Below, in pieces: positions 1-12,153 of a stretch of DNA of 64,000 nucleotides (positions within the stretch are counted from its first letter, which is position 1; the number at the start of each line of letters is the position of its first letter). Below the pieces are notes generated by a model. That model was not told the DNA's origin, made no database searches, and saw nothing but the letters and a program-made list of their open reading frames with translations. This stretch comes from Setophaga petechia. Its lineage: Eukaryota > Chordata > Aves > Passeriformes > Parulidae. The stretch lies in NCBI GenBank assembly GCA_024362935.1, contig JANCRA010000025.1, forward strand, positions 9,388,936 to 9,452,935. The letters run 5' to 3'. Made by a program: the position numbers and the translations under genes.

Positions 1-1668
1 GACTTGCATAATTACGTATAATCACATACCTTTATTTACATTTTTGACTGGGAGTTTCAAATAACCACTGCTGCACTTTTGAAGTCATCCACTTGTTGAT
101 AGGGATACAAAAATTCCAATACTGTCTGGATGTTTATACAGAATATCTTTCATTTAGACACTGGAGGGACCTACTGAAAACGTTGCCATTTTATTTGGTG
201 TGCAGTTGCATTCAAACCACAAAGAGTATATTTGGTGTTTATATATATTAAGCTCCTACTTATTTTTAATGTTCTAATTAATTCTTAAAACCTGACAGAT
301 GACTGATAATCGCTCAAGGAGAAACCACAATCTAAAGAATTATTTTCTTTTTTTCGAGGTTGTTCTTCTGTTTATATTTGTTATAATTTCTTTTTATTTG
401 ACTTCCTCAACTTTATTGGTTTTTCTTTTTGTTCCTTAGTAATTTCCCATCTGGTCATGCTAATCTTGCTTTTACCGACACCATGGCTTAAAAGTGAAGA
501 AATGGTGTTCTTAAAATTCTCCTGATTCCAAGTATTGCTGTTCAGAGTGGTGACATATTTCAAGCACTTAATTAATAACACCTGTCTTGCAAAATAGGCA
601 TTTGATAAGGTGACAAAGTTTGCTCTGAAGGCAAAAGTGGTGGAGCAACTACTGTGAAGGCTGTCTTACCTCAAGAATATAAGCTAGCCTGGTTTTCTAA
701 GGAAACAGGCTTCTTTACCCATCATACCTGTTGGACTATCTGCATCTTTCTGGCAACCTTTGAACCCAGGTCTGAATCCATCAAGTAAACCTTGTGACAG
801 AGTGATAATGGTCTCATTATAGACATAATGGAACAGTAAGCTGTTATTATTTTGGAAAAAAGTTGATATTTTGGGGACAGAAGGAAGGAAGACACCCTGA
901 TAGAGCCCTAAAGGAAGGACTCAACCTTCACTCACTGCCTCTGCTGAATGTCACAAATAAGAAAAAGCAGTCAGTCAAATGACAAGGAAAGCCATAGTAT
1001 GGCACTCTCATTGTTCTGCCCATCTCCTGCTGAGGTAGCAAGGCTCACAAAAGCACATAGGAGCTGAAAAAGGATGAAGATGACATGGGATTGGCTAGTT
1101 TGGGAAAGGTGGAATGAGTTACTGTCACTTTTGGGAAAGTTTTTCCAGGCAGTGGGGAAGGTTCTTACAGTGTGAGGATATAAGGCATACTGGATAGGCA
1201 TTAATCAGAATCTAGGCTTCATTAGTCCATGGACCAGCTTCTGTTTCCAGGCTGCTGGGCTCCAGTTCATCACCACACCATGGTGGGTGATTTGTTTTGT
1301 GCTACTTAATGACAATAGTGGCAGCAGTGGGGCTGTTCACTGCTCCCAGGCTTGCTGCAGAGCCGTGCTGGAGGATGGCCACAACTGACCACAACAAAGA
1401 GCTGAGCTGTGCCCCACAGATAAAAGATATCAGTGCAACATGTGTAAACAAGCCCAGTGTCTCTTGCATTGAATTCCACTCTTGTTCAACATATCGTTTA
1501 CAGCACCAGACCTCATCCCTGGGGAGTAATTTCTTTCCCACTTGTTCTGCTTCTGATTAGTGTAAGAGAATGACGTATAGAAATGACACTCTAATAAAGA
1601 TGATGGATAGTCAGTGAAGCAGCTGCAGATTAGGAGAAAAGGAAGCTGACTACTGAAGGCTGGCTTTG

Positions 1669-1712
1669 CAAAAAAATAAAAAAACAAAAACCACAAACAA
1701 CAATACAAGGTT
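1669..1712. repeat. A-rich low-complexity tract with scattered C
   Basis: Runs of A interrupted by single C or T residues. It is the first of several similar A/C or T/G tracts in the window and could be a decayed poly(A) tail or simple-repeat drift. No retrocopy body is visible beside it. Confidence 0.7.
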
Positions 1713-2063
1713 CTAACTGTGCATACAAAAGTCACTTGAAATTCTCCTACTGGTATTCTTACTGGCATGCCACTCAAAGCATGCAGAACAGTAATTTCCC
1801 AGTGGAGACAAACTGCCCAAAATCATGTTAGGGGGCTAAATGCCTTTTAGATCTGGCCTTTAGATCAAGCACTTACCCTGAAATGCCTTCTCCTCTGAAA
1901 CTCATCCTATTCACAGGGAATAGGAAAAAAAGATGAAACAGCTTTGAAAAACCCAAACAACATTCTCTTTAGATAAAGCTGTTAGACTAGGGTATTAGTA
2001 AGTCTGTGGCTTCCTTAAGCTCATACATGGATTTTACAGACCAGGCTGAGTCAGTCTAGCGTG

Positions 2064-2087
2064 GGATGACTGGATGACTGGATGACT
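2064..2087 (+). repeat. 8-bp tandem repeat, three copies
   Basis: GGATGACT is repeated three times without interruption. Confidence 0.9.
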
Positions 2088-5000
2088 TTATATCCTTAAT
2101 CAGATTTTTAGTGAATAGTTGTTTTCCTTCTGATTGCACCTGAGGAAAAGCTTACAAGTGTTTGCACCACCTTCTAAACAAACAAAATGAATTGGGCAGC
2201 AGCAGCCTGGAATACTTTACTGTATGCCTGATTCTGTGGGGCCCTTTCCTGCTGTCTTTCAATAAGAGGTACCTTTCATTACAGAAGGTGGCTCAACATG
2301 CCATTTTGAAAATGGGGAAGTGGAGTAGAAGAGAGGATGAGACGAGGGTGGGTGGGGGGCACAGAAATTTTTACTTCATGAGTCAAGTAGCTCAGCTGTC
2401 CAAAAATTTCCCAGAAGATAATCACTACTTATGTCTGTGTGAGCTCCTACAGAAAGGAATGGAATGTGCCATAGTTTTCCATAAAATCCTCCAAAACCAG
2501 GATTGATCCACTGCTCTGTGCTGTGTTTATCCCCTGGTTACAGCAGACTGCACTAGTTTTAGGCCATAGCCTGTTTGTTGGGTTTCTTGAATCTGACATT
2601 AATTCTCACAAAAGGATCTGATATTTTATTTCTTTGCAGCAGAACTGGAGATGATGGTAGCTCAGTCCAGTTTTTTCACTCTTTTTAATCCTCTTCAGTG
2701 TACTGCAGTAAAACAAGATCAATCTCAATCTGCCATCTCTGGATGTACTAAAGATGCAATTTTTTCTGACCATGCAAAGCAAAGAACCACACACCACGCT
2801 CAAAAGGAGGGCACGCCACAGGGATAGGAGGTGTCAAATTATTTTAAATAAATCTATTTGAAGAAAGCAGTTTAGTGCCTGGTAAAGAAGCTGGTTTGAT
2901 GACCCAGTGATGGGCATCTGATTGACAGGGCAATCAATCAGGTATTAAATTTTCAACTGCAATGAGGGATGCTGTTGGGTAATTTGTTTCCCCTGTGAAT
3001 TGTGAGTCTTTCTCCAATGGAATGACTGTAGCTAAGATGTTATCCATTCATTCTTGCACTTTCTCTTCAGATTTCTTACCCCAATAGTTTATGCTAATGA
3101 TATGAATGCTAAGGCAAAAAAAGGATCTTTAAGGGGGTTGTGCCAATTTTTATTTCAGATAATTTATTGGATCATTACCATAGATTTCTGCTTTTAAGTC
3201 ATTAGTTTATCTGAACTTAATTAAAACATGTTACTTTAAGTCACTTCAGTTCAACTAGTTAGCTCCCTGTCCCACAGCTGTAATAAATTTTGACATTTTA
3301 CTGGGGTTTTGTGTAGTTCACAAATTTTCTGCAATTCTTTATTATTTAATTTAATAGTTGAGACATTGCTAAAGGTTGTTAGTGGTTTCTCTGTTATGAT
3401 TTTAAAATGAAAACCAGTGCCAGCCAATGTGTCATGTGTCTCAGCACATGTAACCAGTCCCTAAAGCAAACTGATCTTCTGCTGCAGCACACATGAGCAG
3501 TGTTGCAACAGCCCTGGAACAGCACAGCAGCTGGGAACAACTCACTATTTCTGGAGCAGTGTGTATGACCCACTAAAATAAAAATATATTTATAAATAAG
3601 ACACAGATTTTTCAGTGTCAGGATTCCCAAGAGCTGTTACAGAGCAGCTGAGGGTGAAAAAATATCATTAGCCATTTAATCAAGAATAACTCCAAAATCC
3701 TTTGCATGATTCTGTGCCTCATTAAAATGAGTCTTTTTAATCAATAACTTTTTGGTAGCCAAAACATCCATGTCATTCATGGAAATTCACCTCATGATGG
3801 TGGCTGATCAAATTTTGCTGTCATTGTTACTGGTTTTGCTCAGATACAGAAGTGGTCAAAAGTGAAAAAAGCAGCCTACACTAAAATCTTGTTTAAAAAT
3901 AATGTTTGCACTACCCAGACTCTAAACATTAATTTGTTTCATTTTCTTCTTATGCAGCTGTTGCAAAAGGTCCATGGGGTGGGGAGAGCTTTTCTTCTGT
4001 GTTTTATTCTGGGAAAGTCTGAAGTAAAGTGAAAGTGTATCAAGGTGTCAGAGAGTGAAATTGTATTAATGATAATTGTCAAGAGGCTGCTGACTTTACT
4101 GGGCTCCAGGTTTTGCCCCATGATCTAAATTGCACTCCTCTGAGCTGCTTCAAAGATCTCTTTCAGTGATCACATGTGAGGTTCCCGATACAACTTCTTA
4201 ATCTACTTTTTGAGAAGCCAAAACTATATTTACAGATGTTCTCACAACTGACTGGAGCAGAACAAGTGGGAGAGCAAAGATTGTTGAAATAAAAACCCCA
4301 ATGTGCCTTTCTTTTCAGGAAAGTTTGTGTTACATCCTTCCACCTCTGTCCTGCTCCTTAGACCAGCCTATTTTTCAAAGTGGAGGGACAAGGAAAGCTT
4401 GAAAGTTATTCTGGAGCAGCTGCTGCAGAATTTGATCCTAACCTCACTAAGAAGTTTACTCCCATAAACCATCCCACACAATCCTGCAGAACAAGAAAGG
4501 CTGAAAACCTTGAATAAACTGTAAAGTTGTTGAAACAAATATTTCAATGTTTCTTAAGCTCTACCTATGAATCTTTGTCAGGTTATTCATTATCACTGTT
4601 TGCCCACTTAGGAGAAGAGAATGACATAGATCCCGGTGGCTCAGTAGAAATTATGTGAGCCTCAGTGACACACACTGTCTCATTTTCCTTCAGGGAATAT
4701 CAAGTGTATCACTGGATAAGCCACAATCACACGCCATGATTTTGGAAAGTAGACAGGATTGCTCCAGATTCTCTCTGCACCATAATAACATTAAAATTTT
4801 ACACTGCACCTCTTGTACAGATAAAATGCTGCTGAAAAGAGGAGGCATTTATTTTAAAAAAGCCACTACCTTTCTGTAAGGGAAGTCAAGGGTGTCAGAG
4901 CTAAGGCCACCAGCCAGAAGTTTTCAGAGACAAGGATGGTGGCACCAAGGTGTTCAACCTGTAGCAATACCTAAGTCATGTCTTGTTTTTAAAATGACAG

Positions 5001-5726
5001 GTACCTGACAGCTTTGTGGTCACATGAAACTGCTTAAGAACCAACCTGCCTGATAGTGGGGAAGCTGCTTTAGTAACTCAGGCATAATCCTGTGCCTCAT
5101 ATTTTTCAAAACCTTGGCTGATGACTGTTGGCAAAAATGCTGTGCTTTCAGTAAGGGAGGTGGAAAGGGTCATAATTTGGTCATCAACATTTGATGCATC
5201 CCAGAAGAGGATCTAAAAAGGTATCCTGCTAGGAGTGATGTGTTGTTGTTGGCTGTCCTTGTCCCCAGCTGGGATTGAAATGGATTCAGCATTTCAGAAG
5301 TGAGAATAAAAAAGTAAATTGTCAAGTCCCTTAGCTGTTTTTTTAACTTGGTTTTAAAAATGATGAACTACTGTGATTTAAAGTCTGAGAAGAGACTATT
5401 TTGTATGTTTGATTGCTTTGAATAATTGTTAGTCAGAGTCTTTCAGTGGGAAAAAGAATATGGTAGATGTCTTATTTTTCCTACTTAGATTTAAATAACA
5501 TAAGGCACCTTGCTGCCTTTCTGAACTTAAGCTACTCTCTATCTAGATATAATTTGTAGGTAGCAAAGCAGCCTAAACAATCTAAAGTGGCAAAACAGAA
5601 TCCATTCTTCCCACACCTTCTAAAACCTGACCTCCCCTGAAGTTCTTCACCTTGTCTGTCTCTACAGTAACATGCAAATAGCAGAAAGCCTTGTTTCCCT
5701 TTAGTTTCCACTTTCTTTCTTTAAAG

Positions 5727-5753
5727 TTTTTTTTTGGGTTTTTTTTTTTTTTT
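5727..5753. repeat. Poly-T tract split by GGG
   Basis: Nine T, then GGG, then fifteen T. Low-complexity sequence of the same T/G kind as the tracts at 54907 and 58268. Confidence 0.85.
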
Positions 5754-7409
5754 AATTTAGTGTGTTATTAATATGTTATTGATGAAAGATGCCAAGCCAG
5801 GTGTGAAGGACAGGCAGGTCAGTTCTCCAACAAGACCAAGTCTAGTTCTTGCATTTCAAGATGATATTCTAAAATGATGGCCTGAATATGTCTCCATTAT
5901 CTCACACTTTTCCACATAAATCCATTTACCCTTTCTGTCCCCTCAGAACATATGCCCTGATAAGGATCAGACAACTTTGTCACAGCAGGTCACAACCTTG
6001 CTGCATCTCAAAAGTGAAACATGCTGCTGGGTGGCTGAGGGTGCATGGACTGATAAAATCACAGGGTTCAGCTGGGGCAAGAAATGGACTTTTCTCAATT
6101 ATTTGAAGCTAATACAGAGTAGAAACCAGGTTCATAAGTCCTTGGAAGAGTCTAAGAGACATGAGTCTGTGTTAGGGTGGCTTCAGATCTGAAAGATGAT
6201 AGTTATATTTTTTTCAGAAGGATAAGAATTCACTTACTTTTTGAAGTATTGAATTGACTGATGCCTCTGCAGATTCACCTACCTTTGACTGTGGAACTAA
6301 AAGGAGTATGTAAAATGGTTAAAAAAAAAGCTGTTGTGGGTTGCATTGCCTTTCCCATGTTGCCTTTCCTTCAGAGGGGTGCTGTAGCACTCCATGATAC
6401 ATACCTCCATGTGAAATCACCTGGTGTAGGCTCTGAAATGGACTGGAGAAGCAAACTGTTCATGTATAGGTCAAATTTTACTGTTTTACTATTTTTTATG
6501 GCACAAATGCAGGTAAATCTTAAAGGATTCCTTCTATACTTCTTTTATTTTTATGTTCTCAGTGCAGAAGTGGGCTCAGTGGGACTACATGGACTACAGA
6601 AAACTATATCTGAAAATTCAAACCAAACCTTGTTCAATTAAAACTTCAGGTCAGCTCTAGGTAGGCAAATTACAATTAGAATGGTAACATCCCGAACTCT
6701 TTGATTAGAAGATGTTGTAAATTGTGGTCAGTACTTGAAATATTATATTTTAATCAAGAGAAGGAACCAACAGGGAGCTTTGTTGTCTTAATAACATCCC
6801 TGGGCATTAATGTTAGTGGTGAGTACCACCTCTCTGCAGGATGCTGTAGTTTGTTTAAAAGGTCAAATGTTGACAAACACTTGGTTTGTTAGATCTGAAG
6901 AGATTCTGCTGTGCAATAGATGCATAATAAACTGTTTTGAAATCTTTGACCTGAGTCACAGAACAAAAATAACTGCAGTGTGGATATTATACATGGAGTG
7001 AAGACATAGAAATAACTTTAATTTCCCACCTCATCTGTCCACCCACAAGCTCTTCCTTCTACTGGAGAAAAGGGAAACTTATTTCCTTTTTTTCTGTGCC
7101 AGTAGTCAATCTTGTTTTCCTTGTATGACAGCAGATGTGTTGGGAAGACAGTAACCTTGAGGAGCAGAAGCTGTGACTGTCTGTGACTGTCCAAGATGCA
7201 AAGGCATTCTCACAGCTTTTCAGCTTGGGGCTTCTTTTTAATAATTTAAATGTGCATTGGTTATTTGGGAGTAGGGAGACTTCACATGGGCACAGGGACC
7301 AATGCTGGGTTGCATTTGGAGATTGGATTCTGCCTTTGTAACCTTGTGTACAAGGTGTAGGAAAGTCACAGAGGAGACAACCAACTATATCACAGAGTGA
7401 GAATTGGGT
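5754..7409. other. Unique non-coding DNA
   Basis: One open frame of 126 codons (6261-6641 plus) has a hydrophobic middle but no recognisable domain, no plausible splice sites at both ends and no codon bias that I can see. I treat it as chance. Nothing else is seen. Confidence 0.55.
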
Positions 7410-7508
7410 GGGATTCTTGGGGCTGTGCTGTGCAGGGCCAGGAGCTGGACTACAATGATCCTTGTAGGTCCCTTCTAACTCAGGATATGATTCTATTCTA
7501 TGATTCTA
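7410..7508 (+). mobile_element. CR1 LINE, 3' terminal fragment
   Basis: The fragment carries the CR1 3' UTR landmarks in sense order: a GGGCCAGGAGCTGGAC block, a GATCCTTGTAGGTCCCTTC block, and the terminal ATTCTATG-type short repeats (TGATTCTA). CR1 copies end in such 8-bp microsatellites rather than poly(A), and most are 5'-truncated, as here. It belongs to the same subfamily type as the piece ending near 42055. Confidence 0.9.
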
Positions 7509-8100
7509 GGTGCTACAGAGGTTCCTGGGCAAGTACAGCCCTATTTGCATAAGAACCAGAGTCTGTTTTAAGTCTCACTCTCCATCACTGAAACTTGTCC
7601 AGTCTGAATTGTGCCAACAAAGGAGCTCTGCTTTGCTCCCCTCCTCTATGTACAAATTTCCCCTGCTAACCTCTTCCACCACCTGCTGTGTTTTCCATGT
7701 CTTTACTGAAAGCAAAACACTCTCAAAACAAAAATAAACCAGCAGCAATCAGTGGCAACACTAGATATCTCACTGCCCATCTCTCTGCCTCCGTAAGTGT
7801 TCACTTTGTATCCCAAAGTCAGGCAAAAAGGTCCAGAAGTTTGGAAGTTTTTCCTAGATTCTCCTGGGAAAGGAGAGTCACAGCAAAAGACAGTGAGACA
7901 CAGACTGAAAGTGTGTTTGTGTACTGTCAGTGAGCAGAAGGCAGCGGTGCAGTCCAAACATGTCCTCAAATCAAGAGAACATTCTCTGGTGAAGGCATGG
8001 CATGGTGAGAATAAATGCACAGACCTCCACCTCCTGTCAAGACAACATGATTAGGATTACCCTCCCTTTCTTAAAACTGACACAAAATTGCTATAGGTGA
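7509..8100. other. Unique spacer between two CR1 copies
   Basis: Pyrimidine-rich patches occur (7640-7690), but no recognisable element is present. Overlapping short open frames on both strands (75-105 codons) show no family resemblance. Confidence 0.5.
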
Positions 8101-8382
8101 TGTCACAAAATGTTAACAAATGGAAGGGGCCTTAGAGACCATGTGGTCCCAGCCCTCTCTGCCATGGGCAAGGGCAACTAAACCCGGCTGCTCAAGGTTT
8201 TAGCTACCCTGACTGAACACTGCCAGGGATGGGATGTCCACAGCCTCCCTAGGCAGCCTGTTCCAGTTCCTCAGCAATCTCACAACAAATAACTTATTTC
8301 TAATAACCAACCTAAATTTCCCCCCTTTTAACTTGCATCCATTATTCCTTGTTCTTCCTTTACAGTTCCTGATGAAGAGTCC
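8101..8382 (-). mobile_element. CR1 LINE, 3' part (split copy, segment 1)
   Basis: Reverse-complement CR1 3' region. The block GGGGCCTTAGAGACCATGTGG is followed by CTGCCATGGGCAAGGGCAAC and, further on, GGCAGCCTGTTCCAGTTCC. It is contiguous with the segment that resumes at 8770. The last six bases (GAGTCC, 8377-8382) are one half of the target duplication of the LTR that interrupts it. The exact 3' tail near 8101-8115 is degraded. Confidence 0.93.
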
Positions 8383-8769
8383 TGTGATGGTGTTCACAGG
8401 GGTCTGGGGATGAGGGAAGAGATGAGGATCTGCTCCATGTTTCAGAAGGGCTTGATTTATTATTTTATGATATATATGTTATATTAAAACTATACTAAAA
8501 GAATAGAAGAAAGGATTTCATCAGAAGGCTAGCTAAGAATAGAAAAAGAAGGAATGACAACAAAGGCTTGTGTCTCAGACAGAAAGTCTGAGCCAGCTGA
8601 CTGTGATTGGCCATTAATTAGAAACAGCCACATGAGACCAATCCCAGATGCACCTGTTGCATTCCACAGCAGCAGACAATCATTGTTTACATTTTGTTCC
8701 TGAGGCCTCTCAGCTTCTCAGGAGGAAAAATCCTAAGGAAAGGATTTTTCATAAAAGATGTCTGTGACA
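8383..8769 (-). mobile_element. Solo LTR of a passerine endogenous retrovirus, nested in CR1
   Basis: 387 bp, beginning TGTGATGG and ending TGTGACA, flanked by perfect 6-bp direct repeats GAGTCC (8377-8382 and 8770-8775). A 6-bp duplication fits class II (ERVK-like) integration. Read on the minus strand it has CCAAT boxes (complement of ATTGG at 8607 and nearby), a TATA-like AT-rich stretch around 8460-8505, and AATAAA-type signals (complement of TTTATTATTTTAT near 8457-8468), which sets the orientation. Two hairpins are visible: CTCAGAC/GTCTGAG (8574-8580 with 8586-8592) and GAAAAATCCT/AGGATTTTTC (8725-8734 with 8741-8750). No internal viral genes are present, so it is a recombined solo LTR. 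It is younger than the CR1 it splits. The family name is not certain to me. Confidence 0.92.
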
Positions 8770-9449
8770 GAGTCCCTCTTCAGCTTCCCTACAGGTCCCC
8801 TTCAGATACTGGAAGGCTGCTATGAAGTCCCCCTGGAGACTTCTCTGCTCCAGCCTGAACAGTTCCAATTCTCCCAGCCTTTCCTCACAGCAGAGCTGCT
8901 CCATCCCTCTGAACATCTTGGTGTCCCTGCTCTGGCCTGGCTCCAGCAGCTCCCTGTCCTTCCTGCGCTGGCTCCAGGGCTGTAGGGTGGGAGGTGGTCT
9001 CACCTGAGTGGGGCAGAATCCCTCCCTCCCCTCCCCTCCCCTGCTGCCCGTGCTGGGGGCTCAGCCCAGGACACAGTTGATTTCTGGCCAGCTCATGGTG
9101 AGCTTTCCATCAACCATCACTGCCCAGGTCCCTCTCCCAGGGATGCTCTCCATCTGCCCAGCCTGTTGTTGTCTTGGGGATTGCCCTGACTGGGTGTAGG
9201 ACCTTGAATTTCACTTTGTTGAACTACAGGAGGTTCACACAGACCCACATGTCCTGCCTATCCATGTCCCTCTGGATCCATCCCTTCCCTCCCACATGCC
9301 CACTGCACTGCACATCTCAGTGTCACCAGAGAACCTGCTGGGGGTGCAGTGATCCCATTGTCCACGTCTCTGACAGAGCTGTGGAGCAGAATCAGCCCCA
9401 GCACCAACCCCTGCAGGACACCACTGGGCTCCATGAGATGAGTTAACAT
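8770..9449 (-). mobile_element. CR1 LINE, upstream part (split copy, segment 2)
   Basis: Continues the copy interrupted at 8382: removing the LTR and one GAGTCC joins the two pieces in register (GAAGAGTCC/CTC context). It includes the 3' UTR portion CTGGAAGGCTGCTATGAAG and CTCTGCTCCAGCCTGAAC, and then the 3' part of the reverse transcriptase ORF (listed separately). With segment 1, about 960 bp of CR1 are preserved, which makes this the longest CR1 copy in the window. It is 5'-truncated near 9449. Confidence 0.92.
9050..9449 (-). pseudogene. Broken CR1 ORF2 (reverse transcriptase) C-terminal remnant
   Basis: Reading the minus strand from about 9449 down, the translation gives SGVLQGLVLGLIL (around 9386-9425), which matches the reverse transcriptase motif usually written PQGSVLGP in CR1 ORF2. 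About 50 codons later another frame gives SRFSGDTE (around 9315-9345), where an intact CR1 enzyme has the catalytic FADD. The second Asp survives, but the first two residues of the motif are changed to SG. A further CR1-like stretch (CVNLL, stop, FNKVKFKVLHP) follows near 9203-9245. The change of frame between the first two motifs, together with in-frame stops, shows that it cannot encode an active enzyme. In an intact element the protein copies CR1 RNA at the target site; this is only a fossil, with no start codon of its own. Confidence 0.8.
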
Positions 9450-11737
9450 CTGAAGTTACTGTCACTTCCAGGCTTTTCTGACTTTCCCATCTCTTTTCAG
9501 TAGCTTGCCTGTTTGAAGAATGTGAAGATATTAAAAAATCAGCTGCAAGTAATTTCTCCATAATAAAAACAAACAGAAATTCTGAAATTAATCCCAAGGC
9601 AGCAGCAGGCTATGAACTAAGATCTAGTTCAAAGCCGGATCTCTATCTGCTACTACAGCCAGTTCAGCCAAAATAAATCTTTGTTTTCACCAGATGCTGC
9701 ATGTGGCCTAAGTATTCCCACACATCTGCACTGGAATAATGTTCAGAGAAAAGATAAGTCCTTTCTTGGACAATGAAAATGTAACTTTTTTGAACTGGTC
9801 TTATGATGATCCTTGATTTTCCAGTCTTTTACACAATCCCCTGGCCTTTCAGGGATTAGCACATTACACAAAGGTGGGGTCACCTCCCAGACAGACTTGA
9901 CTGTTGTGCCCAAATGATTTCTGATCATGATCCAGACAGGTTACACTGAGCCAGCTGACATACACAAGTGCAGTTGAGTGAAGCAACGTGACAAAGCTAA
10001 GGCTAATAATTTTGGTGTGTTAGTCACATTTTTTGAAGGGCTTCATGAACTGAGACTTCTAAATTGCTCTTACTTTTTACAGAGAAAAAAAAAAGTTTCT
10101 GGTTTATTTGAAGGCCCAGTCCTCAGTGTTCTTTTTCTTATTATGATCTTAAATTGAACTGAGAGCAATACTCTTCAGACCACCACAGCTCAATAAATGA
10201 AAAATAGAGAAAGCCTAAAGGCATCCTTAATTGGCTTGCAACCTTAAAAAATTAGTTCACAGAACATATTTTCTTTAAATCACCAGTTTCTTAAGGAAGA
10301 AATGTTGCTTGCAGGACAGAAGAAATGAAGACAGAACCTGGGAAAAAATGTATTACATTTTACATTAGGAGAGGGAGTGCTGGAATAGCATTCAGATGTA
10401 TTGAATAAGAGTTTCCAAGACTTCTTGTTCATTTTGTTCTGCCCCACTACTCCAGGATCTTCCTATCCAACATGCTGCTGGTGTTTGCTGCTTCATCCCA
10501 GGTTTAAGTTTTTTAGCACTTACCTGCCATAGGGGTATGAAAATGTAGACAATTATGTATAATTGTCTGATGTGGAAGGCAAGACAAAAAAATATGAAGG
10601 TGAGGTAAAAAAGATCTGACTGCCTCAAGGGGACACGTCAGTACTGGAAATACTGCACAGAAGAAAGGCAATAAATTTTTAAAAGGGTTTGAATGATGTG
10701 AACTTTGTCACAAACTTAATTCTTTAATTCTGTCTATCGAAAAAATAATAAAATAAAAAATCCAACAAAAAAAAAAACAACCAGGCCAGAATACCAGCAA
10801 TTTTGACTGACAGCTTTAGCAGTGAATGAAAATTCCCAACCCTTCAGTGAGATGTGGTGACTGGAAAAAGTAAATATTAATGGAAAAGTTATAATTAAGG
10901 ACTTCAGGGAAAAGAGGCAGTTGTCATCTATCCAAAATGTCTGTTGAGTACTCTGAAAATGCAAGTTTCAGAGTCCCCAAGCAAGACTTCCAAGCCTCTG
11001 GAACAGACCAAGCCACATGAATGTTAGGGAAGTGTACAAAACCACTGCTTTCCTTTGGCCCATTCACCTAGAGTTGTTAGAGTTTCCTGCCTAGAGAAAA
11101 AGAATCCACTACAGGGAATTCAGGAAAAATAGCTGCCTGGAACCACTGTAGCTTTTTTCCTAAAACTATAATGATGCCCAATTCACAAAAAACCCAAACA
11201 TGATAATGGAATTATTTTAATCAACAGCGGGGGATTTCACTGATTCCAACACAAAAATACTGCATTTATTAGAAAATCTTTCAGAAATAAAAACATGTCC
11301 CCACAGCAACAACAAAATATAAATGAACATTTAATTCTTTCTCGCTCATAAAATGTCATCTTTCTATGAATCACTCTTCCTGCCTCTCTTGTGTACTAGA
11401 TATGAGGCCACATCCTTAAAAAAGCTCCAAGAAAAGCTGGTACTAAAAAACGGGTGAGCACAAGGAGAGGGAAGACAGACTGGAAGAAAACAAAGTACCA
11501 AACCCTGCATTTCTACTGAACGTGCTTATTTGCAAAGAGTTTTTGACATCAACACGGTGCTCAAGAAGGCAGTGCCAGAGTGTTGGTGGTGAAACCTGTT
11601 TGCAAATCACCACGGGCAAAGCGCTGAATGGCGGCTCTGGTTTGCTGAACCCGAGCTGTCCTCTACAGCTCCAACAGCTTCCACCCCCTCTTTATCCACA
11701 GGAGTTCAGTGAAAATGAGGTATTAAAGGGACCATCT
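9450..11737. other. Unique non-coding DNA
   Basis: AT-rich sequence with one A-rich tract (10739-10781). I recognise no element, and there is no open frame above about 80 codons outside the flanking CR1. Confidence 0.55.
10739..10781. repeat. A-rich low-complexity tract
   Basis: Runs of A interrupted by T and by CC or C, with an 11-A run near its end. Same style as 1669-1712. Confidence 0.75.
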
Positions 11738-11785
11738 ATTGTAGAGTCACAGATTGTGCTGAGCTGGGAGGAACACATGCTTTGA
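11738..11785 (-). mobile_element. Possible CR1 3' end scrap
   Basis: GAGTCACAGATTGTGCTGAG followed by GGGAGGAACACA resembles the terminal CR1 block (AATCACAGAAT, then GGAAGGGACCCACA) in reverse complement. It covers less than 50 bp, so chance similarity is possible. Confidence 0.35.
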
Positions 11786-11894
11786 GACTGGTGTTTTTTA
11801 GGGTTTGGTTGGTGATTCTTATTCCCTCTTCCCCATCAGATGGACAGCTGGATACTCGCTATCACGCTGATTTTTTAAGATTTTCTGAGCCTTC

Positions 11895-12153
11895 TGATGT
11901 TTACATTCTTGTAACAAACTTTCTCACATGCTTTATGTAAATAACTTCTTATTTTGCATTCTTTTATGAAGGAGGAGAAATTTGATGGACTTTTGGTTTG
12001 TCCAGTGTCATTGGAGAGGTGGCACTTTCACCCTCCAATCCACTGTCACTTTTGGAAACCTATGAATGTTGGAGTCAGATAATAAACTTCCCTTTTTTCT
12101 TCACCTTGAGAGCAGCAGTGTGCACTTGAGTTCTTTTGTGTCCTATAGCAACA
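11895..12153 (+). mobile_element. Probable LTR of an endogenous retrovirus
   Basis: About 259 bp running from a TG start (TGATGTTTACATTC) to a CA end (TAGCAACA). An AATAAA signal lies in GATAATAAACTTCC (around 12080-12086), followed by a U5-like segment with CTTCACCTTGAGAGCAGCAG. The layout of promoter region, polyadenylation signal about 70 bp from the end, and TG...CA termini fits a songbird LTR, and the wording resembles one I know. I see no clean target duplication (GCCTTC on the left, CTCTAT on the right), so the ends may be a few bases off or the copy may be old. It could also be part of a non-LTR repeat. Confidence 0.5.

Larger units (their letters stand above)
1..5726. other. Unique non-coding DNA, no gene recognised
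   Basis: No known repeat family, exon or RNA gene is recognised here apart from the two short simple repeats listed separately. The longest open frames are about 115 codons (1430-1777 minus, 2162-2506 plus). Neither has a recognisable motif, and both lie in AT-rich sequence with stops close by in the other frames. Confidence 0.6.

Noticed and set aside
2350..2362. G-quadruplex at GGGTGGGTGGGGGG
   Set aside because: It has only three separate G runs with loops. The fourth run would have to come from the same six-G stretch without a loop, so it is a weak candidate.
8749..9446. Cluster of overlapping open frames on both strands at 8.7-9.5 kb
   Set aside because: They lie within CR1. The only real coding trace is the broken reverse transcriptase on the minus strand, listed as a pseudogene.
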